The translations under genes and the position numbers were made by a program. A DNA stretch of 64,000 bases, taken from Capitulum mitella (lineage: Eukaryota; Arthropoda; Thecostraca; Pollicipedomorpha; Pollicipedidae). Shown here one piece after another: positions 23,046-34,989 of this stretch (position 1 is its first letter; each line of letters begins with the position of its first letter). The stretch is taken from contig CP099849.1 of the NCBI GenBank assembly GCA_030062745.1, positions 5,378,586-5,442,585 of the forward strand, given 5' to 3'. The notes beneath the pieces are model-generated. The model did no database searches. It was not told the DNA's origin and was given only the letters and a program-made list of their open reading frames with translations.

Positions 23046-25764
23046 TGTTTTCTCATAGCCGACTGCATGAGACCGAGAAATGGCCTGAATCTTAAGGGCT
23101 GTCACTAAAAATGCTTAGGTAAAGGCACAAGCGCACAAGTAAAGGTCCGCGTATGCCGATACACGTCTAATTTCCCTAGATTTCTTCAATATATACGCCG
23201 AAACGTTGAGTTAAAGACACGGCAACTCTCCCGCCAGCTGTCGGTGTGCGCCGCTGACGTATGCAGTACCAGATTGACGGGAACCAATTTAGCGTTGCTT
23301 TATTTTCGCGAAAAAATACGATCTATGTAAATTTTATTGATCTTAGTGATTTCTGTGATGGTTTTCCAAGCTTAAATTTTGGGAAAATTCATTAGCTACC
23401 AATCTACACAATTGGCCAAGCTTTATTCGCGAGAGCTTGTTTATTTCCAAAATATGCTACTTTTTCAAACTTTTTGAGGTTTCTGGTATTACTTCCGTTT
23501 GTGCAAGCCAGTTCCGCCATTTTCTGCCCATTCTGAGTAATTAATCGCCGATTTTGACGGTGGTGCATTTTGGCTCACTACGGTTATTCGTGACCTGACC
23601 TGAGGTCAATGGCTGGAAGTCATTGATACTTTGTCCAATGACGGTAACTACATGTCTGTTTCACTCCACACTAAAAATGTTACAAAATATTCCGTCAATT
23701 TCGGAAAAAACGACGATACGTCTTAAAAATGGGCTTGACCTTGGGTCAATGACCCGGAAAATTCCGAACAATCTGAGATAGGGGATTTGTTGCGTATATC
23801 AGGATCACTAATCCCTGAAAGTATTATTGAGATATCTTGTTTTGCGAAAAAGTTGCAGGGTGCTAAACTTTTTTGGACATAGGTCCGCTTGACTTGACCT
23901 AGGTCAGGCATCTGACCCGACCTGAGGTCAAAATTTTGACACAAGATGTAAAAATGATGAAGCAAAAGGTACACAAAGTTCCATGGCTCTGTGTTTGTTC
24001 GTTTTCTCGCAATCCCAGAAAAAACCTCAGGGGGGCTGTCAACAGCCCCCCAGGCGGGGGCGATTAAAGACGTGCACATTTCATGTTACAGAACGAAGGC
24101 GTAACTTTGCGATGTGGAAGGCTGACGCACGTAAAACCTGACAATTCTGTGTCCGACGACGGCTGCTAAGATTTCAGTGACCACGTGCGCGGTTCCCTGG
24201 GAATCTGGTCGACTGTGAGTCTAAGCTCGTGACGCAGCGGTTTCTGCTGGCATTGCCGTCTCCGAGGACATTGATGGCGCCCTTCACTCTCCGCTGGAGT
24301 TCCAGAACTGTCCGGAAGGAACGCAGGCAGCGGAGCGAACCACGCATGTGGTCACTGAAACCTCAGCAGCCGTCGTCGGACGAAAAATCGTCATGGCTTC
24401 ATCTGCGGCCGACCTCAGCATCGCAAACCTATGCCGTCATTCTGCAGCAAGGATTTTCGTCTGAAGATCAGTGCATCTACTGACAATATACATGCTCTGT
24501 TTAAAACCAAAATCTGTTTAAAACCAAAAGACCAAAATTAACTCTCAAAAATTTCAAGTTACAGCACCATGACCGTTTTGACTTTTGACATGAAGTTTTG
24601 ACATGACTTCCAGCTTTTCTCCTCATTTACCTAATGCCGTAATCTCGAACGTTCGTGGCACTGTAGCTTTTCATGGGTTCAGACGAACTCCCTGAAAATC
24701 CCAGACGTGCAATCTACGCCCCGGAATACCCTAATCACGTGTATAATAGCTGAATAAAACGCTCACAAGTATTTCTTGCCGATGCGCGGCCGTCTCCGCC
24801 TAGCCGCCGCCCGCAACCTGGTGTTAGCTCACCGGGCCGCCGTTGAGCGGTGCCAGGAGACTGCAACGCCGGGAGTTAAGATCGGGAATTCTTCTTTGGC
24901 CTGGCAGCACCAGTAAACATTGTTTTCTCGGGGACTTTTTCGGCATTTCCTAAATTTCTGGCAACTTGCGGCAGTTTTTATCACTCTCGCCAAGAAAATT
25001 TAGTCTGGCGATACACCCTAATGCATATTCCAAAATATCCGTTTGAAAACATTGCCATGAACATATGCGGACCATTTCCTCAGAGTTATATGGTAACCGA
25101 CACATCACTGACGAAACTGACATGTTCGGCATATTCTGGCCTTACACCACGAGAAAAAAGTTATTTTACGATTAGAAGGCGAAACCTGTAAACATTCTTG
25201 GAAAAACCTGGAGACATGGTCTACTTCAGAAACCTTTCTGCGGCCTTGGATTCGTCGTCAAAACTCGTTTCTCATTGGAAACCCTTTCATCGCGTTCTAA
25301 AATACATAAACGATGCCACTTTTCTGATTAAAACTTAACTTATCGGCGAAGCAAAGGTAGTCAACATTCGAAATTTACGCTTAACCGATCATGATACCTC
25401 AGGGCACGAAGTCGTAGATGAGCCTAGTCACATGGGCCACAAGAACAAAAAGGTGCAAAAATCGCACATTCCTCTCCGCGTTCAGTCTCAGACAGTCAAA
25501 ATTTGCGATGGACGATGAACCTTCCTTTGAGCGTTTGGATCCTCTCCAACCTACTGTATCAGCTCCGAGTCAGAACTCGGACGCCAAAAGAGAAAATCTT
25601 CCAAATACCAAGTCATGCGTCCAACTGTACAAGTGCGAACGATGAGGACATCTCTTTGTCTGAGGTCTCCGGTCGGCTTAAAGAAGAGAAAGAGTACGTG
25701 TCGCCAGTGAAAAGGCCTCGTTCAGAATCGGATTCTGAGAACGAGACATCTGGTGCGAAATATT

Positions 25765-26022
25765 TATTAGATGCATATGAAGAGAGGATGGGAGAGGGCA
25801 GTTCAGACCAAAAATGTCCGACGGATAGTCACGGGTCACGATTCAGATACAGGAGCGTCCAGGATTGATGTAAATCGGACATGCACTGCACCGAAGACAG
25901 ACAGTAAGACGGGTGGTATGGTAGATCTGTTTAAACACATGCTCTCCGCAGAAAGCAACATCGCGAACAATGTTGTAACACAGCTGCTCGAACGAGAAAA
26001 AGAAATGTTCACGGTACCGTAA
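25765..26022 (+). repeat. Copy of a repeat also present inverted at 18260-18510
   Basis: Frames here and in the inverted copy translate to related peptides (SSD(Q/E)KCP, CTAPKT(D/E)SKTG, NNVVTQLLER), so it was once coding. The protein family is not recognised. It follows the integrase relic and may be the 3' part of the same retroelement. Confidence 0.6.
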
Positions 26023-26034
26023 TTTAGCCGTCAC

Positions 26035-26661
26035 GAATCGCAGAAGCCTCTCCCGTTTCTCCTGTCTCGCAACTGGCGAGTGGTGTCAATTGGGTGTTAA
26101 AACGTTCCAAGACCTTTTATGACGCATTCATGATACTCGCGCCCGTCAGCACAGCTTGGACAGGAGCGCGTGCAACAGATCAACCACACACAAGCCTACT
26201 TTAATGGGCCGAAGACGAGATTTCAGCTGATTGTAATCGGATCGGATTAGATAAATTGACTTACCGCACCCGGGACAGTTGACGGGGCAAAAGTCGTGAC
26301 GAAGTATGACGTATGCGCAACGCGAGCAAACACTTGACCTTTGTCGGCCGTTGCAAGAAGTGACTGCCCTGCCGCTGCATCAAACGAAAAAGCTCGTATA
26401 AGCTGGCCTTAGCCACACCTACAATAACATTCATTCACATCCTGCCATTGAGCAGCAGAGGTATTCAGGTGTACGCCGGTGTTCGGTCACTGCCTGCGTG
26501 CAGTGAAAAAACGAAACCGTACTAATTATGTTTTTCTATACTGTTGCAGAAAATGAAGGTTAAAAGGCTCGTATTTCCAATCCTTTGCTTTTCCCTGAAT
26601 CATTCCAGCGCACCAAGTTTACCTCGTGTGCTATCTTCCTATCTTATCTATTATTTTTATC

Positions 26662-26704
<43 letters not shown>

Positions 26705-26819
26705 CTATTATATTATTATTATTAGCTATTATCCTCATCCTATGATCACTGGAATGTTCACCTTCCTGTTAAAGGTCAAGAACCGTGGACCTTTCCTCGC
26801 GAAACAGAAGCCCTCGTAA
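26035..26819. other. Non-coding stretch with AT microsatellite
   Basis: Holds a TA microsatellite at about 26664-26702 and nearby ATTATT repeats. No gene is recognised. Confidence 0.5.
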
Positions 26820-27758
26820 GTGGTTTCCACTCCCAAACTCTTTGAGAAACCCAGTGCAAAGTCGCAGGGAAATCAAGCCCAGAACTTGATGCTGAAATTT
26901 CAAAGTGACACAGACATCCTTCGGTTCGACACCACCAAAACCTCCGCTTCACTTCAAAATATGCAAACTCCATCGAATGGCCGAACCTCCGCTTCATTTC
27001 ACAAAATGCAAATTTCATCAAATGGTGGAAAGAAACGAGCGCTGCTTCCATTCGTAGGCGACGTCACTGCAAGTTTTTCTTTTAGCCCCGCGAAGAGCTC
27101 TGACAATGAAGATGTTCTCCATCATGTCAACAACTTGGAACCATCGCAAAAAGAAATTCCCCATATCGTCGACGAAAGTGCCACTGTATCGAACTACACG
27201 ACGTTTAAAGTCAAAATCAACAGACAAAAAATCAGTGGTCCGGCTGTCTTAATCAACAGCCTCCATGAAAAGTTTAAACCATTCTCAAAGATTGTGTTGA
27301 ACGAACTCGTCGTCTTCATGAATACAGGAAACGACAGGGACATCATAATGACATCATCATATTATCATCATATACATCATTATCATATTATCATATCTAC
27401 TCATGAGTCCACAAGGTCTACGAGGAAACCTGGCAAACATTCAGCTTTATTTTACTCGGGAAGAAATGACTTTCTCCCGCGATCATTATTGTCTGATCAC
27501 ACATTTGAGAACACTCTGTCCGACATTTACGAAAAAATGCCGAAAACCATACCACTTTCCTCAAAATCGGCCAGTCAAGAAATATTACTTCATCTCGTAC
27601 GTCAGCGCGTCAAAATCCCACGGCTTCGTCATTCACCTTTAAGAACCTCTCATTCACATCAAAACCATCTTTCATGTCTATCAGATTTCCAGTCCACCAG
27701 TCCCAAAATTCGTCAATGGTCATATCTTTTCAGCAAGTTATTTTTGGAGGATGCATAG
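26820..27758 (+). CDS. Uncharacterised 312-codon ORF, doubtful
   Basis: An open frame of 312 codons without an ATG at the listed start (GTG) and without any domain I recognise. It contains a short internal duplication (TSASLQNMQTPSNG / TSASFHKMQISSNG) and a simple ATC/ATT tract translating to HHIHHYHI, which argues against a conserved protein. It may be a transposon remnant following the 25.8-26.0 kb repeat, or a chance ORF. Confidence 0.2.
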   Translation: MVSTPKLFEKPSAKSQGNQAQNLMLKFQSDTDILRFDTTKTSASLQNMQTPSNGRTSASFHKMQISSNGGKKRALLPFVGDVTASFSFSPAKSSDNEDVLHHVNNLEPSQKEIPHIVDESATVSNYTTFKVKINRQKISGPAVLINSLHEKFKPFSKIVLNELVVFMNTGNDRDIIMTSSYYHHIHHYHIIISTHESTRSTRKPGKHSALFYSGRNDFLPRSLLSDHTFENTLSDIYEKMPKTIPLSSKSASQEILLHLVRQRVKIPRLRHSPLRTSHSHQNHLSCLSDFQSTSPKIRQWSYLFSKLFLEDA

Positions 27759-27759
27759 T

Positions 27760-29655
27760 TTATGGCCCTTTCAGGAGTGTATCCAAATACATCTGCACGG
27801 GAGATGAAGGCATTCAAGTTTGCTTGCAAAACAAGCTTCCTTTCTGTTCCTTTCGAACACCATCATGAAAATCTTAGAATAACAACGATGCTTGCCGCCT
27901 CTGCTCACCAAACACAAGGGGAAAATCTCTCCAAGTTCCGCGAAAAGATCACAAATGTGAACCAGACTAGCAAAACCAACCGCCTTTTACCTTGGAAATG
28001 AAACCTGGGTAGTGGTCAGCCCCAGCCAGTCTCTCTGGAAGTCGAATGTAAAAATAACACAAACTAGCTAAAAAGTTACTCAAAAACTCTTACTTTTACG
28101 ATATCCCTGTTGAGCCTGAGTCGTGGCGGCGCCGCCTAGTGTCAAGACTTCAAGCTTGCCAGTCTATTGCCAGGCCGAGACCACGCTTGGGGCCCTTTAC
28201 ATTGAACAATTTAACACTCAGTATCAATTCATATCTGGACTCAGATCCTGGCTGACTTAAACGAGCATCAAGTCTCGTTCGGCAGGATAATGCACGAGGT
28301 CCCACAGTTAAGTACAAAGCCGGTTACAGCTAGATTCCGCTGCGCGGTTTTCAAACTTTCTGTTTCGATTTTACGACTTTTCATCTCGGTTTTGCGCTTT
28401 TCCGTCGCTGGAATATTGTTAGGCCCATAGGAATATATGGGGTTGGCTCCACTACGCAACAGTGAAGGAAGAACGCAAATTCAAGGCGAGAAATCGCAAA
28501 AACTAACTGAAAAAGCGGATATCATGAGAAAATGAAAAAACGAAAAACTAAAAATCCAAATGTTTCAATATTTCAACTTCACTGTGATTTTCCATCACAA
28601 TCACGTTGATTATGCCGATCACATTGCCCTGAACTTGAGACCGTGCGGCAGTGATCCTAAGCTATCTCGGTTTTGAGTGGTTTTTGAGGACGGGAGCGCA
28701 GAGGGCTGGTTCAAAGTTTAGGGTTTAACGTTTAGTGTTACAGTACCCTTGGCTGGCGCCGTGGAAATGGAAGGAGAGAAATAAGCACCTGGAGAAAAGA
28801 GCATCCTGGGAGAGACCTTCTCGATTTTGCCACGGATCTTCTCCAGGAAGCTAGTCAAAATCGCCGACGCTCCTTCCGAAATATCCTTAGCGACCCGCTG
28901 GGTCCGACGCTTTCATCTCCTGTACGGGTGTGTGATGTTCTTCACAAGGACGTCGACGCGGTAATATGGGACGCAGCAAGCAGGATCGTAGACTGCGCTG
29001 CAGGTGTCGCTCCCGCTCCCGAAGCCATCACAGCAGCAGGCGCAATAGGCGGGGGCGCTCGAAAGCTGTGTCCATCTTAAAAATGCTCTGTCCGATTTCT
29101 GAACCGTAAATCCACGCACACTACTCAGTTTAGGCCCCACTACGATACGTCCTAAGCCGCCGAGGACAAATTCACAGAACGCAATGATGAAAATCGCACA
29201 ATCGTGTCTCGAAAACGAAAAGCGCAAAATGCAAAGTCCCAAATGTGGGAAATCGTAATGCAAAAAGGTAAAAGCGGAAAATCACAAAACGAAAAAGCGC
29301 ACAATGGAGCATGAGCTTTACATTGAGCCAGCTTCAAAACAGGGCGGATCCAGGATTTCGCTAACGGGGGAGGGGCAAATGGTCACCGTGGGGACCCCTC
29401 CCCGCCGCCCCCCTCATGTTTTGCTCCTCGGATATGAAAAGAAACGTTGGTCTGTTCAGGTCCAGGCTAAAATATTTGATGTAATTTTGCCTTTTTCTGA
29501 TACATAGTAATCGGCAAAATTCAAACCAGTCACCTCATTTAAGGAAAAATTATGTTTTGTGCTACAAAGTCACCGAAAAATGACAACAACGGCGGGATGT
29601 TATGCGGCTCCGTCCCTCCCTCTGTTTCAAATGGTATGTCTGTATTTGCTCCAGC
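27760..29655. other. No gene seen; A-rich degenerate repeats
   Basis: At 28340-28560 and 29180-29300 the DNA repeats motifs such as CGAAAAGCGCAAAA (and the complement at 28350-28420). No supported ORF. Confidence 0.4.
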
Positions 29656-29659
29656 AGCC

Positions 29660-31765
29660 CCTCTATCCCTCGTGACTTTTGGAGACTTTTTTTGCCAGCT
29701 TTTTCGTGGTCTCGGGTCGTCTGTCGTGCCGGGGCCCTCTGGTGGTCTCAGATTCCGTTTATAGTTTCGCGTGTCCCTCTGGACGTCTCAAGTGCTCCTT
29801 TGGCAGTTTCAGGGATACTTCGGGCAGCGTCATGGATCCATTTGGAAGCTTCAGGGACACATAGGCCATCTTGGGTTCCCTCCTGTCGTCCCTGGGAAAT
29901 TTTGCCATCTGTCATTGCCAAGGAAGCCCCTTAGGCAGTAACAAAGGTCGTCTAAAGGTCCCTCTCTCTGCCGTGATAAAGGCGCCTCTGGCAATGCTTT
30001 AGGTCCTTTGGCCGCTTCAGGAACTGTATGGACGTCTCAAGGCTTCGCAGTTTCAGGGGCCTATTCAAACGTCTCAGTGGCCCATGCTAGAGACTGCTAG
30101 TGAGCAGTCTCGAAGGCCCTTCTCTAGCAGTCTCAGTGGACCTAGTGTCATCCTAGCTATCCATCTTGTCGTCTCAGGGGAACATATTTTCCATCTCATA
30201 GGCCCTGTGGCGGTTACGAAAGATCTCTCGGTGATTTCAGGGCCCCTATGCGGTGTCATGGGCCCTCTGAACGTGTCCGGTACTCTCCATAGCAGTATCA
30301 GGGGTCTACCTCTGTTACATGTAGTATATCTGACAGTCGGGGCCTCACTGGCAGTCTCAGGCCGGCCTTTTCTATGCCAGGAAGCCCGCCTAACACACTC
30401 GGGGACTCTCTGGCCGTCAAGAGCCCACATCCCGTCTAAGAGGTCCTCTTATCGTCTTTTCCTCGCTGGGGCCCTCGGACCTTTTTAGCGGTCTCAGGGG
30501 CCACCTGCCGTGTAGGGGCCCACCTTGCCGTCTCAGGACCCACCTGAACTTTCCGGGTCCCTCTGACTGCATCAAGAACCCCCAAGTTTAAAAAACACAG
30601 TGTAGTCTATTTGGGCCCCTCTCGAGGTTGAGGTCACTGATGAATCAGTGTTCATGGGGCCCCTGTGGCTCGCCAGGATCTCCTTTTGCCATGCTAGGCA
30701 CCCTCTCAAGTTCTTGCCGTCTCAGGGGTACCTCTGGCACTTAAAGCGGTCTCATGAACCCCTTGTCTTTCGGTCCCAGGGACCCTTGGAAAGTTTCAGG
30801 GGCCTTTCTATCCATTTTAGGGGCCATCTTGCCGTCCCAGGGTCTCACTAAATGTATCAGAAACCTTGAGCTTTTCGTACAGGTCTGTGACATCCATTCG
30901 GGCCCTTATGGTATTCCAGGAGCCCCTCTGCCGTCCTAAGGACTCAGTCCTCATCTTGGCTGTCTCAGGGGCCCTGTGGCCCTTCTGGTGGACTCAGAGT
31001 CAATCTGCCGTGCTGGGGCCCTGTTGTGGTCCCAGTGGCCCTTTGGGGGCTTCAGGGACCCTTCCAGGGGAGAAAGCAGTCAAAAATTCCGGGGATCCCG
31101 GTCTAGCGTTTGGCCCCCACTTCATGTGGACCCCCTGGACAGCAGGGGCCCTCCGAAGGCTGGCAGGGGCCCCACAGGCCGACAAGGGTCCCTGCACACC
31201 GGCGGGAAGTCCCTACAGGCCAGCAAGGGACCCTTGCGTGCCGACAGGGGACACCTACAGGCAGACAGGAGGCCCCTGCGTGCCGACAGGGGGCCACCTA
31301 CAGGCAGACAGAGGGCCCCTATCGACGGGCAGGGGGCCCTACAGGCATCGGCATACAGGTATCAAGAGCCTATAGGCACAACAGCGGCTCCCTTTACAGG
31401 CTAACCGGGGCCCTTCCAAGGCTGGCAGGGGTCCCACGGGCCAGCACGGCAGGGATCCCTACAGACCGGCAGGAGGCCCCTGCAGGCCGACAGGGGGCCC
31501 AAAATGCCGATAAGGGGCCCTTACGGGCTGGCGGGGGACAGGATCTGCAGGACAGCGGCTCCCAAGGGGCCCCTTCAGGCCAACAGAAGCCCCTACAGGC
31601 CGGCAGGGGGCTCTAGAAGCTGGCATGGGGGGCTACACAAGCTGGTAGGGGCCCCCGTAGACCGGCAAGGAGCCTCTAAAAACTGGCAGGGTGCCTCCAC
31701 AGGCTAGCAGGGGCCCACTACAAGCCGGGAGGGTCTACTATAGGCCGACAAGGACCCCTGTGTAT
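29660..31765. repeat. Degenerate ~21-bp satellite, 2.1 kb
   Basis: Up to about 31050 the unit approximates GTCTCAGGGGCCCCTCTGGCC. From about 31120 to 31760 a related unit, CCGGCAGGGGGCCCCTACAGG, takes over. The period of about 21 bp (a multiple of 3) explains the long ORFs on both strands here. They are repeat translations, not genes. Confidence 0.8.
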
Positions 31766-32158
31766 GCTTGGGTCTATACATTTCATCTTTTGTCTGCTCT
31801 TGACAACCGTTCTTAAAACATTTTACGAGTAGCGATAGCTTCGGTTTTCATAAGAATGATTTTCTGTATCGGTGGTGGTTGGCCCCTTACGACATTTCCA
31901 GGGGTCCTGGTCTGTCCTATCCTGTGATCCCTAGGATTTCCCTGTGGCTGTGCTTTTGATCTATGTGTCTCAGGAGTCATCTAACCGTCCCAGAAGCCTC
32001 CCTGAATGCATCAAGAACCCGTCACGTTTTTACAGAGATCCCATGCAGCCCATTTTTTTAGTGTGAGGGGGCCCCTCCGGGCCGGCCCAAGAGGGACCCC
32101 TTCCCAGGCCTCAGGGGGAGGGGGCAACCGCCCTCTACTCCCTGATTACACTTCCCAG

Positions 32159-32375
32159 TGTGCTGGCAGCCACTGTGATCCTAACGGTATTGACGCTGGT
32201 CATCTGGAAATTTCGCTGTTGTTGCTCGAACCCTAGAATCCTGACATCACATCCTGAGTTTACATCACCTGCTCCCGAGATCCGTCTGCATCAGCATCCG
32301 GCCTACGTGCCGACCGACAGGAAGAGGAAATACCGGTCGCATGGCCCCGGTGTCTCCGTGCCTGGTGTCAACTAA
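32159..32375 (+). CDS. Candidate terminal exon of a small membrane protein
   Basis: A strong acceptor (CTCTACTCCCTGATTACACTTCCCAG) precedes 32159. The frame in phase 2 reads VLAATVILTVLTLVIWKF (a transmembrane helix), then RCCCSN and a 45-residue tail rich in His, Pro and Arg, to TAA at 32373-32375. The helix-plus-Cys plan resembles the exon at 16893-17040, but the sequences differ. No upstream exon was found, so this remains a prediction. Confidence 0.4.
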
Positions 32376-33686
32376 AACGACACTGCTGCCGGACCTTTGT
32401 ACAACAGTCTTCGATTCTTCTAGACCACAACACCGGATGATTTTGATGTATGACGGGAAGAGAAACGCCTACCTCCTGGACCCACTTTGCTGACAGAGTA
32501 TCGATCCCACGGTTCTAGCATCTCGGTACGGTAATAAGGATGGCCCCTTTCCCGGCAGTTCATGAGGAATGATGTGAATGTTGGTCACGTGCTCGTCTCG
32601 TGACGCTCATCACTGACCAAACATTTGCCGAAATTCGGTTAAAAGCGGGCGGCCCCACTGCAGAGGAGAGATCCAGTCCAGCAATGGCAACTTCACCTGG
32701 TCTGGTCCTCTACACGGTTTTCGGATCTTCTCTGACGTATTCTTTCAGTCTTCTCTACGGTCTTCTTTTTTACAAGCATCTTTTTCTTCGAGCATACAGT
32801 TAGTGGCCGTTTCTTGGCTAGCGTACGGGACGACATCTTGAGGTCCTTCTGTAGCCCCTCCGGACAAGTAAGCTCAGACACGTTTTCTAGCAGACCTGGA
32901 TGGGATTTTTTTTAGTTCAGTAGCAATAATTCTTGAGTTCTTCTCGAACTGATTTGTAAATCTGGAAGCTTTCCTAGGCCTCTCAGGAACGGCTTTATGA
33001 TGTGGAACAGCGCCAGGAGGCGTGCTACGGACACAGTCTTCAGCCACTTGATGTTTACTCTGCCTGTGTGCCGACTTATTTCTTGTGTTTTCCTTCTTAC
33101 TACATTAAAACCACTTCTTGGACCCTTTCGACGTCACTGAGATACTTCCGCCAACATAATTACCGTACGGTACGCAAAATAAAGGATTTATCGGGACTAT
33201 ACCAAAACCACAAAATATAGCCCGTACGCAGAGATACCACACCATTAAGTTTCAGAGTCCACTCGCCTTACACTGGCTTGATGAGCAGGCGGACTTCGTA
33301 GTATTGGCAAAAGTGCAGTCAGCATGTAATTTCTTGGTTGTATAGCCTCTTGAAAAGCGCCGGGCGGACCAAGCAATGGAACCAGCAACTCCTTCATCAT
33401 CAGGCTCGTCGCCGTCGCCCCCAGCCTCAGCAGCAGAGCAAACCCCTTCCCCGCCGAAGCGCCGCCGCGAAAAAAAAAACACATGATGACTCCAGAGCTA
33501 GCGTGGACACTGAACCGGACCAAAACAAGCAACCATGCCGCAGTTGTTCTCCGTTCAAGTTCTCCTTGTGCAAGCTGTTTCCTCCAGTTTGGGTCAAGAG
33601 TCAAGACGCAAATGAACAATATCTCAACCACGAGACGATTCGGCGTTCACGACTGCGTCATCGAGCGGAAGCCGCCAATGAAGTGA

Positions 33687-34989
33687 AGATGACGTTCGAT
33701 CCCGGTGTCTCGCTTGTCGTTCACTGGGACGGGGAAATCGTCTTCGACTTCAGTGGCGAAGAGGTCGATCGCATCGTTCTTCGTGTGCAGCGACGCCATA
33801 GACAAGCTTCTCGCCGTGAAGAGGTTGCCTGCTGGAACGGGTCGCACCCATGCGAATGCCGCGCTGGACACGTTGGCTAACTGGGGCATCGCCGATCGTG
33901 TTGTCAGGCTCAGCTTTGACACCATAACTTCCAAAACGGACGTCTCCTTGGGCGACCGTGTCTTCATCGCGCAGGGCCTTCACCACCAGCTGCGGCACCG
34001 ACACCACATGCTGGAACTGGTGGCCGAGAAGGCCCTCACCGAGTGCGTGGGCACCTCTTCTGGTCCTGAAATTCAACTATTCTCGCGCCTGAAGAAACGC
34101 TGGCAATTCGTTGGCACCGACCAGTTCCGCGCCATCTCCGAGGAAGGTCTCACCAAGCCGCTGCTCGAGGCGCGGGACGATGTGATTGCGAGTTTCATCA
34201 CATCAGCAAGGGTCAGCCGCGAGACGACTACCGAAATGTCCTGGAGCTGGCGGTCATGGTGCTTGATGGAGTCCTCCAGCGAGGCGTGCGCTCCATGCGA
34301 TCGGGCGCGCTCCACCGCGCCCGATGAATCATCAAAATTATCTTCGTCATCAAGTTGTTCCGGCAGCAGCTCGACATCACGACTTCCGAGGCCCGGGCAT
34401 CCTGTGATTCGCGAATCTGGCGCTGCTGATTTACATTCCGGCCTGGTTCACTGTGTCCATTTCCGCCGCTGCCCCTCGAACTGACCTGGCGCTGGCTGAC
34501 TGCGGCAAGGTGGACACGGGCGTGTCCAGGGCCACCTCCTCAGTGTTCCGGCACCATTTCTGGTACCTGAGTGAACACCTAGCCGCCCTTACTCTCTTCG
34601 ATGACGACACCCTACTGGAGCCGAGGAAGCGAATGGCGACGGCCATCGAGGACGTCGAGGGCACCGAGGAACCACCCAAGCGCACTGCCCTGGACGTGTC
34701 CCCTGAGGAGCTCGAGCGAAACGCAGTAACCGACTTTTACACGGCATCCAGCAAGCTTCTTGTCGAGCGGCTCGCGATCGACACTTCTTTCCTCGAGTTG
34801 GATCCGGCTACATAGTCCACCTCGTCTTGGTTCCGAGCGTCGCCAAAGACAAGGGCGGAGCGAGGGTTCACGCTGATCCAGAAGCACAATCTCGCGCTCA
34901 CCAGGGACGAGGAGCAGCGGCAGTACTTGATGCAAGTCGCTGAGCAGCATCGGAAAGAGTGGCCGGGCGTCATCGTCGGAAACCCGTGA
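33687..34989 (+). pseudogene. Broken transposase-like protein of a multi-copy invertebrate family
   Basis: From memory of the family pattern: an N-terminal VxHWDG motif (seen at 33720), then LANWGIADRVV, a SFDTITSKT stretch (an acidic DTT-type motif), RHHMLELVAEKAL, and further on FWYLSEHLAALTLFDD, ERNAVTDFYTASS, and the end (R)ERGFTLIQ...TRDEEQRQYLMQVAEQHRK. The segments fall in three frames with shifts near 33770, 34200 and 34440 and a stop at 34813. The RNase-H-like core plus C-terminal tail resembles hAT-type transposases, but I cannot classify it firmly. Any function is lost. Confidence 0.6.

Larger units (their letters stand above)
19342..24063 (-). mobile_element. TTAA-type MITE, interrupted copy
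   Basis: Flanks are TCAA (19338-19341, a mutated TTAA) and TTAA (24064-24067). Its two halves (19342-19531 and 23046-24063, about 1.2 kb together) match, in reverse orientation, the intact copy at 55775-56993. GC hairpins of the form GGGGGCTGT...ACAGCCCCC lie inside the ends, and the interior is rich in GGTCA. Confidence 0.85.
18834..24913. mobile_element. Long-terminal-inverted-repeat element with TA duplication
   Basis: Starts CTGGTGCTGCCAGGCC and ends with the reverse complement, flanked by TA on both sides (18832-18833 and 24914-24915). The arms extend about 350 bp (18834-19180 against 24913-24548) with moderate divergence. Without the nested MITE it would be about 1.36 kb. There is no transposase, so it is a foldback-type non-autonomous element. 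Confidence 0.8.
18723..25020. mobile_element. hAT-like MITE (host of deeper insertions)
   Basis: Ends are inverted repeats TAGGGTGT(G/A)TC. The flanking 8-mers are ACGCATAT (18715-18722) and ATGCATAT (25021-25028), 7 of 8 identical, as for a hAT target duplication. Its own sequence is only about 220 bp; the rest is the element inserted at 18834-24913. Confidence 0.75.
18517..25400 (+). pseudogene. Gypsy/Ty3-type integrase relic, split by nested insertions
   Basis: 18517-18722 encodes an integrase zinc-binding (HHCC-type) segment: VDKTYDKLRSRYYW and a CNMRKLSTERPPLQ end. After 6.3 kb of inserted DNA the same frame resumes at 25029 with the start of the catalytic core (a GPFPQ motif), and from about 25200 in other frames a C-terminal part (GDMVYFRN, then WKPFHRVLKYINDATFLIK-like). 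Removing the hAT-like insertion plus one target duplication restores an uninterrupted reading frame across the junction. Stops and missing core sequence make the relic inactive. No LTRs were delimited. Confidence 0.75.

Noticed and set aside
30866..31616. Several ORFs of 140-170 codons in the satellite
   Set aside because: A ~21-bp period keeps frames open; both strands show similar repeats with no domain.
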